DNA of 64,000 nt from Pelosinus sp. IPA-1. GTDB lineage: Bacteria; Bacillota; Negativicutes; DSM-13327. This document shows positions 54,473 to 63,338 of this stretch, piece by piece; within the stretch, counting starts at the first letter, position 1; each line of letters opens with the position of its first letter. A program made the position numbers and the translations under genes. The stretch covers positions 470,419-534,418 of the forward strand of contig NZ_BSVC01000002.1 of assembly GCF_030269905.1 (NCBI RefSeq). Reading direction: 5' to 3'. The notes beneath the pieces were generated by a model, which saw only the letters and a list, made by a program, of their open reading frames with translations, ran no database searches and was not told the origin of the DNA.

Positions 54473-54570
54473 CGGAATCAGAAAGTAGAACACTTCCTTG
54501 ATTCCAAGTAAGAACGACTAAGGCTTCTGCCTGCGTCTGAGGACTTGGCCTAAGCTAAGTCTTTTCTTAT
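54473..54570 (+). repeat. Dispersed intergenic repeat, copy 3 of 3
   Basis: Same unit as 218-315, with the terminal hairpin ACTTGGCCTAAGCTAAGT and TTTTCTTAT. It begins one base after the T-tract of the permease terminator. The rest of the gap, 54571-54829, holds the sigma-54 promoter and AT-rich sequence. Confidence 0.9.
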
Positions 54571-54722
54571 TAAAAAGATAAGACAAAAATAAAACAGGAA
54601 TAAGACAAGGAATGAATCTTGGTGATTTATAAAAAAGGAGATTGTTTTAAATTTCCCTATAAGCCCTGTTTTGTCTATAAAAAGGGATTAATTTAAAAGA
54701 AAATAATAATACTAAACTATAG

Positions 54723-54741
54723 TTGGCATGCATCTTGCAAT
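54723..54741 (+). promoter_or_regulatory. Sigma-54 (-24/-12) promoter of the PTS gene
   Basis: TTGGCAT-GCATC-TTGCAA, with ten bases between GG and GC, differs from consensus in one base. It lies about 90 bases ahead of the start codon. Confidence 0.8.
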
Positions 54742-54829
54742 GTAATAGGACAAATACGTTTATTATACTAGGCGTTATATGTAACGTATTTAGTGTAATT
54801 ATCTTTTTAAAATTGAAAGGAGAAACATT

Positions 54830-56863
54830 ATGTTAAAAAAATCATTTGGTGTTTTACAGCAAGTTGGTAAATCATTAATGCTTCCAGTGGCATTATTACC
54901 AGCGGCAGGTTTGTTATTAGCTTTTGGTAATGCGTTTCAAAATCCCGCTCTTTTAAATATTTTTCCTGGTTTAGCAAGTATTCATGGTTTTGCTCAAGTT
55001 ATGGAGCAAGCTGGGGGTATTATTTTCGGTAATCTTTCTCTTCTATTTGCAGTAGGTGTTGCCGTTGGTTTGAGTGGTGGTGAAGGCGTTGCTGGTTTAG
55101 CTGCCATTGTAGGCTTTCTTATTATGAACGTAACCATTGGTCTGGTTGCTGGCGTTACGCCCGAACTAATAGCGGCAAAAGATCCTTCATTCGCCATGGT
55201 TCTTGGGATACCATCCTTACAAACTGGGGTTTTTGGCGGTATTATAGTCGGTGTTTTAGCTTCCTTATGTTATAAAAAGTTTTTTAATATTGAACTTCCT
55301 TCGTATTTAGGATTTTTTGCAGGAAAACGGTTTGTTCCGATTGCGACTGCTGTAGCAGCCCTCATTTTAGGTGTAGTCATGGTTTTTGCATGGCCTCCTA
55401 TCCAACATGGACTGACTTATTTCTCACGTAATATGATTGATACCAATAAAACATTAGCGGCCTTTATTTTTGGTATCATTGAACGGGCTTTAATACCTTT
55501 CGGGCTTCACCATATTTTCTATAATCCTTTCTGGTTCCAATTTGGTGAATATATAAACAAAGCAGGGCAAGTAGTAAATGGTGACCAAAGCATTTTCTTT
55601 GCTCAGCTTAAAGATGGTGTTCCTTTCACAGCTGGTACTTTTATGACAGGAAAATTCCCATTTATGATGTTTGGATTACCTGCAGCAGCGCTTGCGATCT
55701 ACCATGAAGCAAAACCTGAAAAGAAAGCTTTAGTAGCAGGTATTATGGGTTCTGCCGCGTTAACTTCTTTTTTAACAGGTATTACAGAACCAATTGAATT
55801 TTCCTTCTTATTTGTTGCTCCTGTATTATTTGGTATCCATTGTATTTTTGCTGGTTTGTCCTTTATGACCATGCATATCTTAAATGTAAAAATTGGTATG
55901 ACTTTCTCTGGTGGTGTTATTGACTATCTACTATTCGGTGTTATACCTAACCGTACAGACTGGTGGTTAGTGATTCCCGTAGGTTTAGTATTTGCCGTAA
56001 TTTATTACTTCGGCTTCCGTTTTGCAATTCGCAAGTGGAACTTGATGACTCCTGGTAGAGAAAATGATGATGAAACAGGTACTGCTATCAATGCGACTGG
56101 TTATGGATTGGCAAGTGGAGTACTCCAAGCCTTAGGCGGCAAAGAAAATATTGGAAACTTAGATGCTTGTATTACTCGTCTACGTGTAAGTGTAAAAAAG
56201 ATTGCTACTGTCGATCAAAATAAATTGAAAAACTTAGGTGCTGCTGGAGTCATGACAGTAGGTGATAACTTGCAGATTATCTTTGGACCAAAATCAGATC
56301 AACTAAAAAGTCAAATCAAAGATATTATTGAAGGTAAAGTTGCCGAAACTCATGAAGATAATATCAGTAACGTTCAAGTTGCCGCGACTGTAAAATCAAC
56401 AGCGGATGTTCTAGGTAGGTTTGTTGCTCCTGTGGATGGCAAAATACTTCCTATTACAAAAGTACCCGATAATGTATTTGCACAAAAAATTATGGGTGAT
56501 GGATTTGCCATTGAGCCTACAAGTGGTAATGTGATATCGCCTGTCGATGGAACTGTTACTAGCTTACCTGATAGCAAGCATGCAGTTGGCATTACAGCGG
56601 ATAATGGTTTAGAGATTATCGTTCATTTTGGAATTGATACGGTAAACTTACAGGGCGAAGGCTTTACTGCGCTGGTCAGCCAAGGAGATAAAATTACTGT
56701 TGGACAAAAATTGTTAAAAGTTGATCTTGAACATGTAAAAGGAAAAGTTCCTTCTACTATAACGCCTGTTGTTTTTACGAATCTTCCAGAAGGTAAAACG
56801 GTTCAAATTCAGGAAGGACAAAGTATCAAAGGCGGAGATACTGGTTTTATTAAAATTCAGTAA
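54830..56863 (+). CDS. ptsG: PTS glucose-type transporter, EIICBA
   Basis: A 677-residue fusion: EIIC membrane domain (about 1-400), EIIB with the phosphorylated Cys in NLDACITRLR, and EIIA with the His in EIIVHFGIDTVNL. It closely follows Bacillus PtsG (for example GLHHIFYNPFW and GITEPIEFSFLF). It imports and phosphorylates glucose or a similar hexose. AAAGGAG precedes the ATG. Control by sigma-54 rather than by a GlcT antiterminator is unusual; no activator gene lies next to it. Confidence 0.9.
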   Translation: MLKKSFGVLQQVGKSLMLPVALLPAAGLLLAFGNAFQNPALLNIFPGLASIHGFAQVMEQAGGIIFGNLSLLFAVGVAVGLSGGEGVAGLAAIVGFLIMNVTIGLVAGVTPELIAAKDPSFAMVLGIPSLQTGVFGGIIVGVLASLCYKKFFNIELPSYLGFFAGKRFVPIATAVAALILGVVMVFAWPPIQHGLTYFSRNMIDTNKTLAAFIFGIIERALIPFGLHHIFYNPFWFQFGEYINKAGQVVNGDQSIFFAQLKDGVPFTAGTFMTGKFPFMMFGLPAAALAIYHEAKPEKKALVAGIMGSAALTSFLTGITEPIEFSFLFVAPVLFGIHCIFAGLSFMTMHILNVKIGMTFSGGVIDYLLFGVIPNRTDWWLVIPVGLVFAVIYYFGFRFAIRKWNLMTPGRENDDETGTAINATGYGLASGVLQALGGKENIGNLDACITRLRVSVKKIATVDQNKLKNLGAAGVMTVGDNLQIIFGPKSDQLKSQIKDIIEGKVAETHEDNISNVQVAATVKSTADVLGRFVAPVDGKILPITKVPDNVFAQKIMGDGFAIEPTSGNVISPVDGTVTSLPDSKHAVGITADNGLEIIVHFGIDTVNLQGEGFTALVSQGDKITVGQKLLKVDLEHVKGKVPSTITPVVFTNLPEGKTVQIQEGQSIKGGDTGFIKIQ

Positions 56864-56879
56864 AATAAATAAGATTTAA

Positions 56880-56922
56880 ATAATAGCCATATCCTATTTT
56901 GGATATGGCTATTATTGTTTTG
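56880..56922 (+). terminator. Terminator of the PTS gene
   Basis: A perfect 16-bp stem AATAATAGCCATATCC with a TATTTT loop is followed by GTTTT. Confidence 0.88.
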
Positions 56923-57094
56923 TAAGAACCACAAGCTATGCTGGTGAGAAGGGAAGAGCTTTAGCGTTGCGAAATGAAAAAAAGACCTCCTAATTGTGTT
57001 AATATAGATGTAGTTTCGTCAGCCAATCTAAAAAGCCAAGGGAGTTTTAATTCAAGCCTGGGCTAAACTATAAAAAAATGAATGGAGTGTTAGT

Positions 57095-58054
57095 ATGAAA
57101 ATAATTGTATTAGACGGTTATACCTTAAATCCTGGTGACTTAAGTTGGGATAAATTGAAAGCATTAGGTGATGTAGTTGTTTATGATAGAACTCCTGCTG
57201 AGAAAACGATTGAAAGAATTGGGGATGCAGAAATCGTTTTCACCAATAAAACGGTGATTAATAAAGAAATATTTGCTGCTTGTTCAGGCATAAAGTTTAT
57301 TGGTGTATTAGCAACGGGCTATAATGTTGTTGATATAGATACTGCCAAGGAAAAAGGTATTCCTGTAGCCAATATTCCAACCTATGGAACAACAGCCGTA
57401 TCTCAAATTACCATAGCACTGCTCCTTGAAGTATGTCATCATATTGGGGAACACAGCAAAAGTGTTATGAATGGTGATTGGACCAATTGCCCAGATTGGT
57501 GCTATTGGAATTATCCTCTCATCGAGCTTGCGGGTAAAACGTTAGGTATTATCGGTTTTGGTAGAATCGGGCAAGCTACAGCTAAAATTGCCCAAGTACT
57601 AGGCATGAAGGTATTAGCCTTTGATTCCTATGAAATTGACGCTTTGAAAAGTGATACACTGCAATATGTAAGCCTTGATGAACTCTTGGCTAACTCGGAT
57701 GTTATATCACTACATTGTCCTTTATTTGACAGTACAAAAGGAATTATTAACAAAACGAATATTGCAAAAATGAAAGATGGCGTCATCCTTATTAATACGT
57801 CTCGTGGTCCTCTTGTTGTGGAAGAAGATTTGGCAGAAGCTCTTAATAGCGGTAAAGTATATGCAGCGGCTCTAGATGTTGTGTCAACAGAGCCGATTAA
57901 AGCAGATAATCCACTACTTACTGCGAAAAATTGCATTATTACACCACATATTGCTTGGGCACCTAAAGAATCTAGGTCAAGACTGATGGATATTGCAGTT
58001 GATAATCTAGCAAAATTCTTAGAAAATAAACCTGTTAATATTGTAAATAAGTAA
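57095..58054 (+). CDS. D-2-hydroxyacid dehydrogenase (glycerate dehydrogenase-like)
   Basis: A 319-residue NAD-dependent dehydrogenase. The Rossmann motif is LGIIGFGRIGQATAKIA. Catalytic residues are the Arg in NTSRGPL, the Glu in DVVSTEP and the His in ITPHIAWAP. Such enzymes reduce hydroxypyruvate, glyoxylate or other 2-keto acids. The nearest named group is hydroxypyruvate/glycerate dehydrogenase, but specificity cannot be read from sequence. It is a single-gene unit. Confidence 0.85.
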   Translation: MKIIVLDGYTLNPGDLSWDKLKALGDVVVYDRTPAEKTIERIGDAEIVFTNKTVINKEIFAACSGIKFIGVLATGYNVVDIDTAKEKGIPVANIPTYGTTAVSQITIALLLEVCHHIGEHSKSVMNGDWTNCPDWCYWNYPLIELAGKTLGIIGFGRIGQATAKIAQVLGMKVLAFDSYEIDALKSDTLQYVSLDELLANSDVISLHCPLFDSTKGIINKTNIAKMKDGVILINTSRGPLVVEEDLAEALNSGKVYAAALDVVSTEPIKADNPLLTAKNCIITPHIAWAPKESRSRLMDIAVDNLAKFLENKPVNIVNK

Positions 58055-58128
58055 CGCCAAGTGTTTCAAAGTAACGAGTTAAAAAGGTACTAATACTGAA
58101 GCAGTGAAAAGAATTTCCAATATGAAAA

Positions 58129-58172
58129 ATAGAACACAAAGAAGGGATTCTAATGCCCACTTTGTGTTCTAT
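58129..58172. terminator. Convergent terminator
   Basis: ATAGAACACAAAG and CTTTGTGTTCTAT form a 13-bp stem, extended by GGG/CCC inside. It is flanked by A-rich and T-rich tracts and serves both convergent genes. Confidence 0.85.
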
Positions 58173-58196
58173 TTTTATTTTACTATGTAAGTGATT

Positions 58197-59270
58197 CTAC
58201 TGACTCGTAATTCGATTAATTCTGTCTGCAATATCTTGGCCGCTTTCATCATTATCCGCAGGGGTCATAATCCTTTGATCACCAATATAAACTGCACCGT
58301 CGCTGTCTACATAGGCAGTGCTAAGAGCATTGTTATGGTATACTCTAGCAAGATTTCCAGCAATTAAATACGCTCTTTCTTCAGCCATCAGACCAAAGGC
58401 TTTTGTTGGAGTGACAATATCTTGGCCTTTAAGTTGTACTGTTTTATCTTTTTTTACCGTAACGACTCCGCCACTAAAGTCTGTCATGTGTTTGGCAAAA
58501 TTATTAATTCGGTCACTGGTTTTTGGATGATTATTGGGATTAATCACTTTACTTAATCCTTCATGCCAGAGCTCGCCCAGTTTGGCACGGAGTACAACCA
58601 TGGAGGCAGCGCCTCCTCCTGGGTTATAACCTGCAGCCACTGCATTCGCAAATCCTGTATTATCCGCACTCCATTCCTGTTGCATGGTAATGACTTCATT
58701 ATTTACATAGTTGCCTGCCGCACTACTCAGCACGGTGCTGGTTGTATTCGGATTGTTTTGTATATATAAGTCGACCAAGACACCAATTCCCACTGCTTTT
58801 TTAGTTCCTTCAACCGGGTCTTTGTGCTCGCCATGAGACATTTCGTGGCCCAAAACAGCAGCCAATTCATCTTCATTTAATAATTCTACAGCTCCTCGAT
58901 TTACTGCAACGATATGTCCTAAGGTACAAAAGGCATTAAAAGATTTATCAGGCGTAACATATACGGCATAGTGCTCTTTTACAATTCCATTTGACATAAG
59001 TCTGTTGGCGATACTATCCACCTTGAGCGTCACTGCCTCATTTTCATAAACGCCAGTTTGGCGCTGAGTTTGCTGTAATAAATCCTTCTGGTGATTATCA
59101 TTTAGATTGTTTAACTGTCCATTAATATAGGCAAAGGCCAAACCACCGTATAGTAAAGTCTGCATAGTACTAGCTGCTTCTACCTTACCCAAATTTGCGA
59201 AATTAGATAGTATAAGTATAAAAGCAACGAGACAACTAGAAGTTATTTTCTTGAAGATGCTTTTTTTCAT
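58197..59270 (-). CDS. Secreted M48-family metallopeptidase
   Basis: A 357-residue protein with a signal peptide (cut near VEAAS) and a zinc protease domain. The HExxH motif is GHEMSHGEH, and the third ligand Glu lies in QEWSADNTG. M48 proteins of this short, signal-bearing type act in envelope protein quality control. ATG at 59270 follows AGGAG; a longer frame to 59333 lacks a signal-like N-terminus. The gap 59271-59603 to the next gene holds only AT-rich sequence with no clear feature. Confidence 0.88.
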   Translation of the reverse strand: MKKSIFKKITSSCLVAFILILSNFANLGKVEAASTMQTLLYGGLAFAYINGQLNNLNDNHQKDLLQQTQRQTGVYENEAVTLKVDSIANRLMSNGIVKEHYAVYVTPDKSFNAFCTLGHIVAVNRGAVELLNEDELAAVLGHEMSHGEHKDPVEGTKKAVGIGVLVDLYIQNNPNTTSTVLSSAAGNYVNNEVITMQQEWSADNTGFANAVAAGYNPGGGAASMVVLRAKLGELWHEGLSKVINPNNHPKTSDRINNFAKHMTDFSGGVVTVKKDKTVQLKGQDIVTPTKAFGLMAEERAYLIAGNLARVYHNNALSTAYVDSDGAVYIGDQRIMTPADNDESGQDIADRINRITSQ

Positions 59271-59603
59271 AATGATTCGTCTCCTGTAGATAGTTTCACT
59301 TATCATTTTACCAAGGGAATTTTTGCATGGCAAGGTGAAATGTGGTATATAACTATAATTAATTGCTGTAATCTTATGGATCTGCTAAGTAATGAAATCG
59401 GTTAGAAATTCTGGTTTGTAAGTATTTGCTAATGAATGGAGGAAAAGGTAATTTAATGGCGAAATTTAGTAGAGTGTAACTGATGCGGTGTGTGTCTGAT
59501 TAATCATGTTTAACTCTTATGCTGTAAGACGTGCCGATATGAAATGTAATAGGTTCCATACTTAACAAATAAAATAATAATCTTACTAGAGGAGGTTAAA
59601 GTA

Positions 59604-59981
59604 ATGTACTCTTTTTCCTCACTTGCAGAGTTTGCGACTTTGAGGGATTCGATCAGAAAAGAGCTGGATCGATACTGTGGAGAGGATGCTCTTCGCCTAT
59701 TTATTGCAATTAATGAAGGTGTTAATAATGCGATTTTTCATGGTAATAAACAAGATATTACAAAAAAAGTACATCTTTCTATGGTGAAGTTACCTAATGA
59801 AGTGAAAATTACGATTCGCGACGAAGGCGAGGGTTTTCTAGTTTCAAAGAAGCCCAAAACAACTCAGCTGTGGCAGGAAGATGGCAGGGGTATCGATTTA
59901 ATAAAACATTATGTGGATTCTTATTGTTTAAATGATCTAGGAAATGAAGTCACATTTGTTAAAAAAATTAATACAGTATAG
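59604..59981 (+). CDS. RsbW-like anti-sigma factor / HATPase domain kinase
   Basis: A 125-residue GHKL ATPase. The N box is NEGVNNAIFHGNK, the G1 box DEGEGF, and GRGIDLIK follows. It belongs to the serine-kinase/anti-sigma group that phosphorylates STAS antagonists. A STAS protein and a PP2C phosphatase follow, making a full partner-switching set. No sigma factor gene is adjacent, so the output target is unknown. GAGGAGG precedes the ATG. Confidence 0.88.
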   Translation: MYSFSSLAEFATLRDSIRKELDRYCGEDALRLFIAINEGVNNAIFHGNKQDITKKVHLSMVKLPNEVKITIRDEGEGFLVSKKPKTTQLWQEDGRGIDLIKHYVDSYCLNDLGNEVTFVKKINTV

Positions 59982-60035
59982 ATTTTTTAAAAAATATATA
60001 CGTTTAAAAACGCGATGTCGAAAGGGGATAATAGT

Positions 60036-60341
60036 ATGGAAATTAACACGAATACCAACAGGGAAGAAGTTACGGTTAAATTAGTAGGTAGTTTGTATGT
60101 AGAAGATGCTGCAATTTTGAGAGAAAAGTTGCTTGCCTTTATGGAGTCAGGATACAAACAATTTACTATTAATCTTCATGAGGTGGAGTATATTGATAGC
60201 TCGGGCTTAGGTGTCCTTGTGGCGATACAGAAAAAAGCATTACAAAAAAGTGGTGGTGTAATTCTTGTAGGTGCCAAAGGTATCGTAAAAGAACTTTTTG
60301 AACTAACAAGACTAAATAAGGTCTTTACCATGCAACCATAG
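60036..60341 (+). CDS. STAS-domain anti-sigma factor antagonist
   Basis: A 101-residue STAS protein. The phosphorylatable Ser is in YIDSSGLGVLVAI. It would bind the RsbW-like protein when unphosphorylated. ATG at 60036 is eight bases after AAAGGGG, so the earlier ATG at 60015 is unlikely. It lies between the kinase and phosphatase genes. Confidence 0.9.
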   Translation: MEINTNTNREEVTVKLVGSLYVEDAAILREKLLAFMESGYKQFTINLHEVEYIDSSGLGVLVAIQKKALQKSGGVILVGAKGIVKELFELTRLNKVFTMQP

Positions 60342-60357
60342 ATGAGGGGATGGATAC

Positions 60358-61413
60358 GTGAATTTCTTGGAATCAAATATTTTTGGTGAAAGCTGTGGTT
60401 ATTGCCAACGCATTGACCTGTTAAATATGATTAATGATCCTTTTGTACTAATCGATGCTGAAAATGGCAAAATTCTTTTCATGAACCGTAAGGCATTAGA
60501 TATGTATCAATATACAGAGGAAGAGTGCCTTACAAAATTCGTTAATGATATTAGCCACAATTCGGCTAGGGTGATACAAGAAAACCTGGATTTAGCTAAG
60601 AAATATAAAAATGGCTACGTTTTTACCGCGAATCATATTAGGAAAGACAGAGATATTTTTAAAGTAGAAGTAAGTTCACATTATATGAGCTTACATGGGA
60701 AATTTGTTTTAGCCGCTGTGGTACGAAATCTAACCTCTAATGGAAAAATGCGCGAAGAAATTCAATTGGCAGGTAAAGTGCAACGCAGATTATTGCCACG
60801 GGATACAGACAATCATTTATTTCGTACTTTTTCTATCTACCAGCCCGCTAAATACATTAGTGGAGATTTATATGATTACGCCTTTCAGGAAGAATCACAG
60901 AAATTGCATGGTATTGTAATTGATGTTATGGGACACGGACTCGCAGCAGCATTTCAAACCAATCTTTTAAAGTATCTTTTCTTACGAGTAGTCGATAAAA
61001 AGAAATCCGTAAAGGATAAGCTAGCCTGGATGAATAAAGAAGTTATGCCTTTTTTTACGGGGGGAGAATTTGCTGGCGTATTTTTATTTGAATTTGATTT
61101 TACTAGTAATACACTGACCTATTCTGCAGGGGGAATTAATTATTTTGTAATAGTTAAAGATCAAAAGCCGCAAATAAGAAAGGTTCCTGGAATTTTCCTC
61201 GGAATTAAAGAAGGAGAAACTTTTGATCAAGATACGTATTCCTTTCAGCCAGGTGAAGGTTTTCTGTTTTTAACAGATGGCCTATTTGAGAGGTTTAAAC
61301 AACCACTAGAACAGGAACTCAATTTTGAGAGTTTACTTGAGATGTGTGAAAAAATTGCTACTAGTGGAGAGTGTCGTGATGATGCCACAGGTTTGGGAAT
61401 TATGCTCCATTAA
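60358..61413 (+). CDS. PAS-PP2C (SpoIIE/RsbU-type) phosphatase
   Basis: A 351-residue protein with an N-terminal PAS domain (about 20-125; FVLIDAENGKILFMN) and a C-terminal PP2C-like phosphatase. Metal-site motifs are SGDLYD, IDVMGHG, LTDGLFE and RDDATGL. It should dephosphorylate the STAS antagonist when the PAS domain senses its signal. The N-terminal CGYC pair might bind a metal. GTG start after GAGGGGATGG. Confidence 0.88.
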   Translation: MNFLESNIFGESCGYCQRIDLLNMINDPFVLIDAENGKILFMNRKALDMYQYTEEECLTKFVNDISHNSARVIQENLDLAKKYKNGYVFTANHIRKDRDIFKVEVSSHYMSLHGKFVLAAVVRNLTSNGKMREEIQLAGKVQRRLLPRDTDNHLFRTFSIYQPAKYISGDLYDYAFQEESQKLHGIVIDVMGHGLAAAFQTNLLKYLFLRVVDKKKSVKDKLAWMNKEVMPFFTGGEFAGVFLFEFDFTSNTLTYSAGGINYFVIVKDQKPQIRKVPGIFLGIKEGETFDQDTYSFQPGEGFLFLTDGLFERFKQPLEQELNFESLLEMCEKIATSGECRDDATGLGIMLH

Positions 61414-61437
61414 ATAATAATAAAGGTGATGAAATAA

Positions 61438-63168
61438 GTGAAATTACAACTAAAAATAGGTACTAAAATTGCAGCTAGCTTTGGTGTGGTGATAGCCTTA
61501 ATTTTGATTATGGCTATCAACTCCTTAATTTCACTAGGGAATGCAAAAGATGATCTAGAGAAAATTGAGCAAGCAAATGTTCGCATGAACCTTGCCGGCG
61601 ATATTGCCTATCAATATAAAGTAACTGTATCAGGCCTTCGTGCCTATGTTGCTTATGGTGATGATGTTTACCTAGGTAAAGTTGATAGTGACTTTGAAAA
61701 AGTTATAAAATTAGAAAAGGATTTATTGGCTCTTGCTAGACCGGACAAAAAGGCAGAGGTACAAAATGTTATTGATGAAACCACTAAATATAAAAATGCA
61801 GTTTTATCTGAGTTTGTGCCTAATGCAAAACAATACAACACATTGTTAGCTGCAGGAAATTATTCTGCGGCGCAAGAATATAAAGTGAAATTAGTAGAAT
61901 TCGCAAAACGTGTAGCACCGCAAGCGGGAGCCATTGAAAAAGCCTTAGACGGTTTTGCCGCGATTAATGTTGAGTTATCAAAAGGTCTTGTTGCGCAAAG
62001 TATTGCAAATGGTAAGAGTGTAATGACCACCTCAACGGTTATTAGTGTGCTTGTCTTAGTGTTAGGTATTATTATTGCGATTACATTAACGAATATGATT
62101 CGTAGGCCGATAACCAAACTGACTGCCATTGCACATCAATATGCACAGGGCGATTTACGTGGTGATATTGAGGTAACAAGTTCAGATGAAATAGGACAAC
62201 TAGCAGGGTCTTTACAAGAGATGCATAAACATTTTGTAGAGATGATTAGTAATATTCGTTCGGCGTCCGAACAATTGGCTGCTGCTTCACAAGAAATGGC
62301 GGCCTCAACAGAGGAGGTAACCTCTTCTAGTGAAGAAGTATCTGCTAATATGCAACAACTTGCGCAAGAAGCGGATTTAGGAAATCGCTCCATGTTAGAG
62401 GCCTCACAAGCGCTGGTTGAGTTATCTAGTCTAATACAAATTGCAAAATCTAAGGCTGATAATACAGTGGAAAATTCGGAAACTACATTGATCGCCGCGG
62501 AAGATGGGCGACATAGAGTAACAGATTCTGTTACGCGAATGGATAATATTAAAGAGCAGACCCAGCATTCAAGTCAAATTATTGGCGAACTTAACACCTA
62601 CTCTCAGCAGATCTCTCAGATAACGAATACGATCACCAACTTAGCAAAACAAACCAATCTTTTAGCTCTTAATGCTGCTATTGAAGCAGCTCGGGCTGGG
62701 GAACATGGTCGAGGGTTTGCTGTTGTAGCAGAAGAAGTTCGAAAATTAGCAGAGCAGTCAGACCAAGGGGCACAAGAGATTACTTCCCTAGTGAATGTGG
62801 TTACCGAAAAAACAAATTTAGCTGTCGCCGCAATGGCCCAAAATGTGGTAGAGGTTGAATCTGGAGTTTCTACTGTTAATGCAGCCGGGAAAGCTTTGGA
62901 TAGCATTCTGCTAGAGGTAAAGAAAACAGTAATGGAAACACAGGAAATTGGTAAAGTAACTTCTTCAGAAGTTGCAAGTTCTGAACAAATTATAAAATTA
63001 ATCGATGCTCTTGCAACAATGATTGAAAGTGTTGCAGCTCACGGTGAGGAAATCGCCGCTTCTTCTCAGCAGCAATCTGCTGCAATGCAGACAGTAGCTG
63101 CGAGTGCGGAAGAAACAAGTGCTATGGCCCATCAATTAAAAGGCTCGGTAGAAAAGTTTAAGGTGTAA
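61438..63168 (+). CDS. Methyl-accepting chemotaxis protein with four-helix-bundle sensor
   Basis: A 576-residue receptor. Membrane segments lie at about 12-32 and 200-220, with a 4HB-type periplasmic helical domain between. HAMP starts at RRPITKL, and the signalling tip is [16 protein letters not shown] with the following [15 protein letters not shown]. It directly follows the partner-switching genes (24 bases), so the two may be co-expressed. GTG start. Confidence 0.9.
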   Translation: MKLQLKIGTKIAASFGVVIALILIMAINSLISLGNAKDDLEKIEQANVRMNLAGDIAYQYKVTVSGLRAYVAYGDDVYLGKVDSDFEKVIKLEKDLLALARPDKKAEVQNVIDETTKYKNAVLSEFVPNAKQYNTLLAAGNYSAAQEYKVKLVEFAKRVAPQAGAIEKALDGFAAINVELSKGLVAQSIANGKSVMTTSTVISVLVLVLGIIIAITLTNMIRRPITKLTAIAHQYAQGDLRGDIEVTSSDEIGQLAGSLQEMHKHFVEMISNIRSASEQLAAASQEMAASTEEVTSSSEEVSANMQQLAQEADLGNRSMLEASQALVELSSLIQIAKSKADNTVENSETTLIAAEDGRHRVTDSVTRMDNIKEQTQHSSQIIGELNTYSQQISQITNTITNLAKQTNLLALNAAIEAARAGEHGRGFAVVAEEVRKLAEQSDQGAQEITSLVNVVTEKTNLAVAAMAQNVVEVESGVSTVNAAGKALDSILLEVKKTVMETQEIGKVTSSEVASSEQIIKLIDALATMIESVAAHGEEIAASSQQQSAAMQTVAASAEETSAMAHQLKGSVEKFKV

Positions 63169-63211
63169 ATTTAGAAGCATTTTATAGGACCATAAAAAAC
63201 AAGTAAAAAGT

Positions 63212-63248
63212 ATCTGTAGAACCCAATTGTTCTACAGATTATTTTTTT
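63212..63248 (+). terminator. Terminator of the chemoreceptor operon
   Basis: An 11-bp perfect stem ATCTGTAGAAC/GTTCTACAGAT with a CCAATT loop is followed by TATTTTTTT. Confidence 0.9.
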
Positions 63249-63338
63249 GCTCCAATGAAATATTTACCATTTATTATGTTATATTGTGTATAATGAAAGT
63301 AAGATAATTCAGAAAAATAATCCTAGGATGGTGCAATA

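Noticed and set aside
59271-59603. Tiny frames with ribosome-like sequence in the M48-RsbW gap
   Set aside because: The longest is only a handful of codons and shows no conservation signal that can be judged here.
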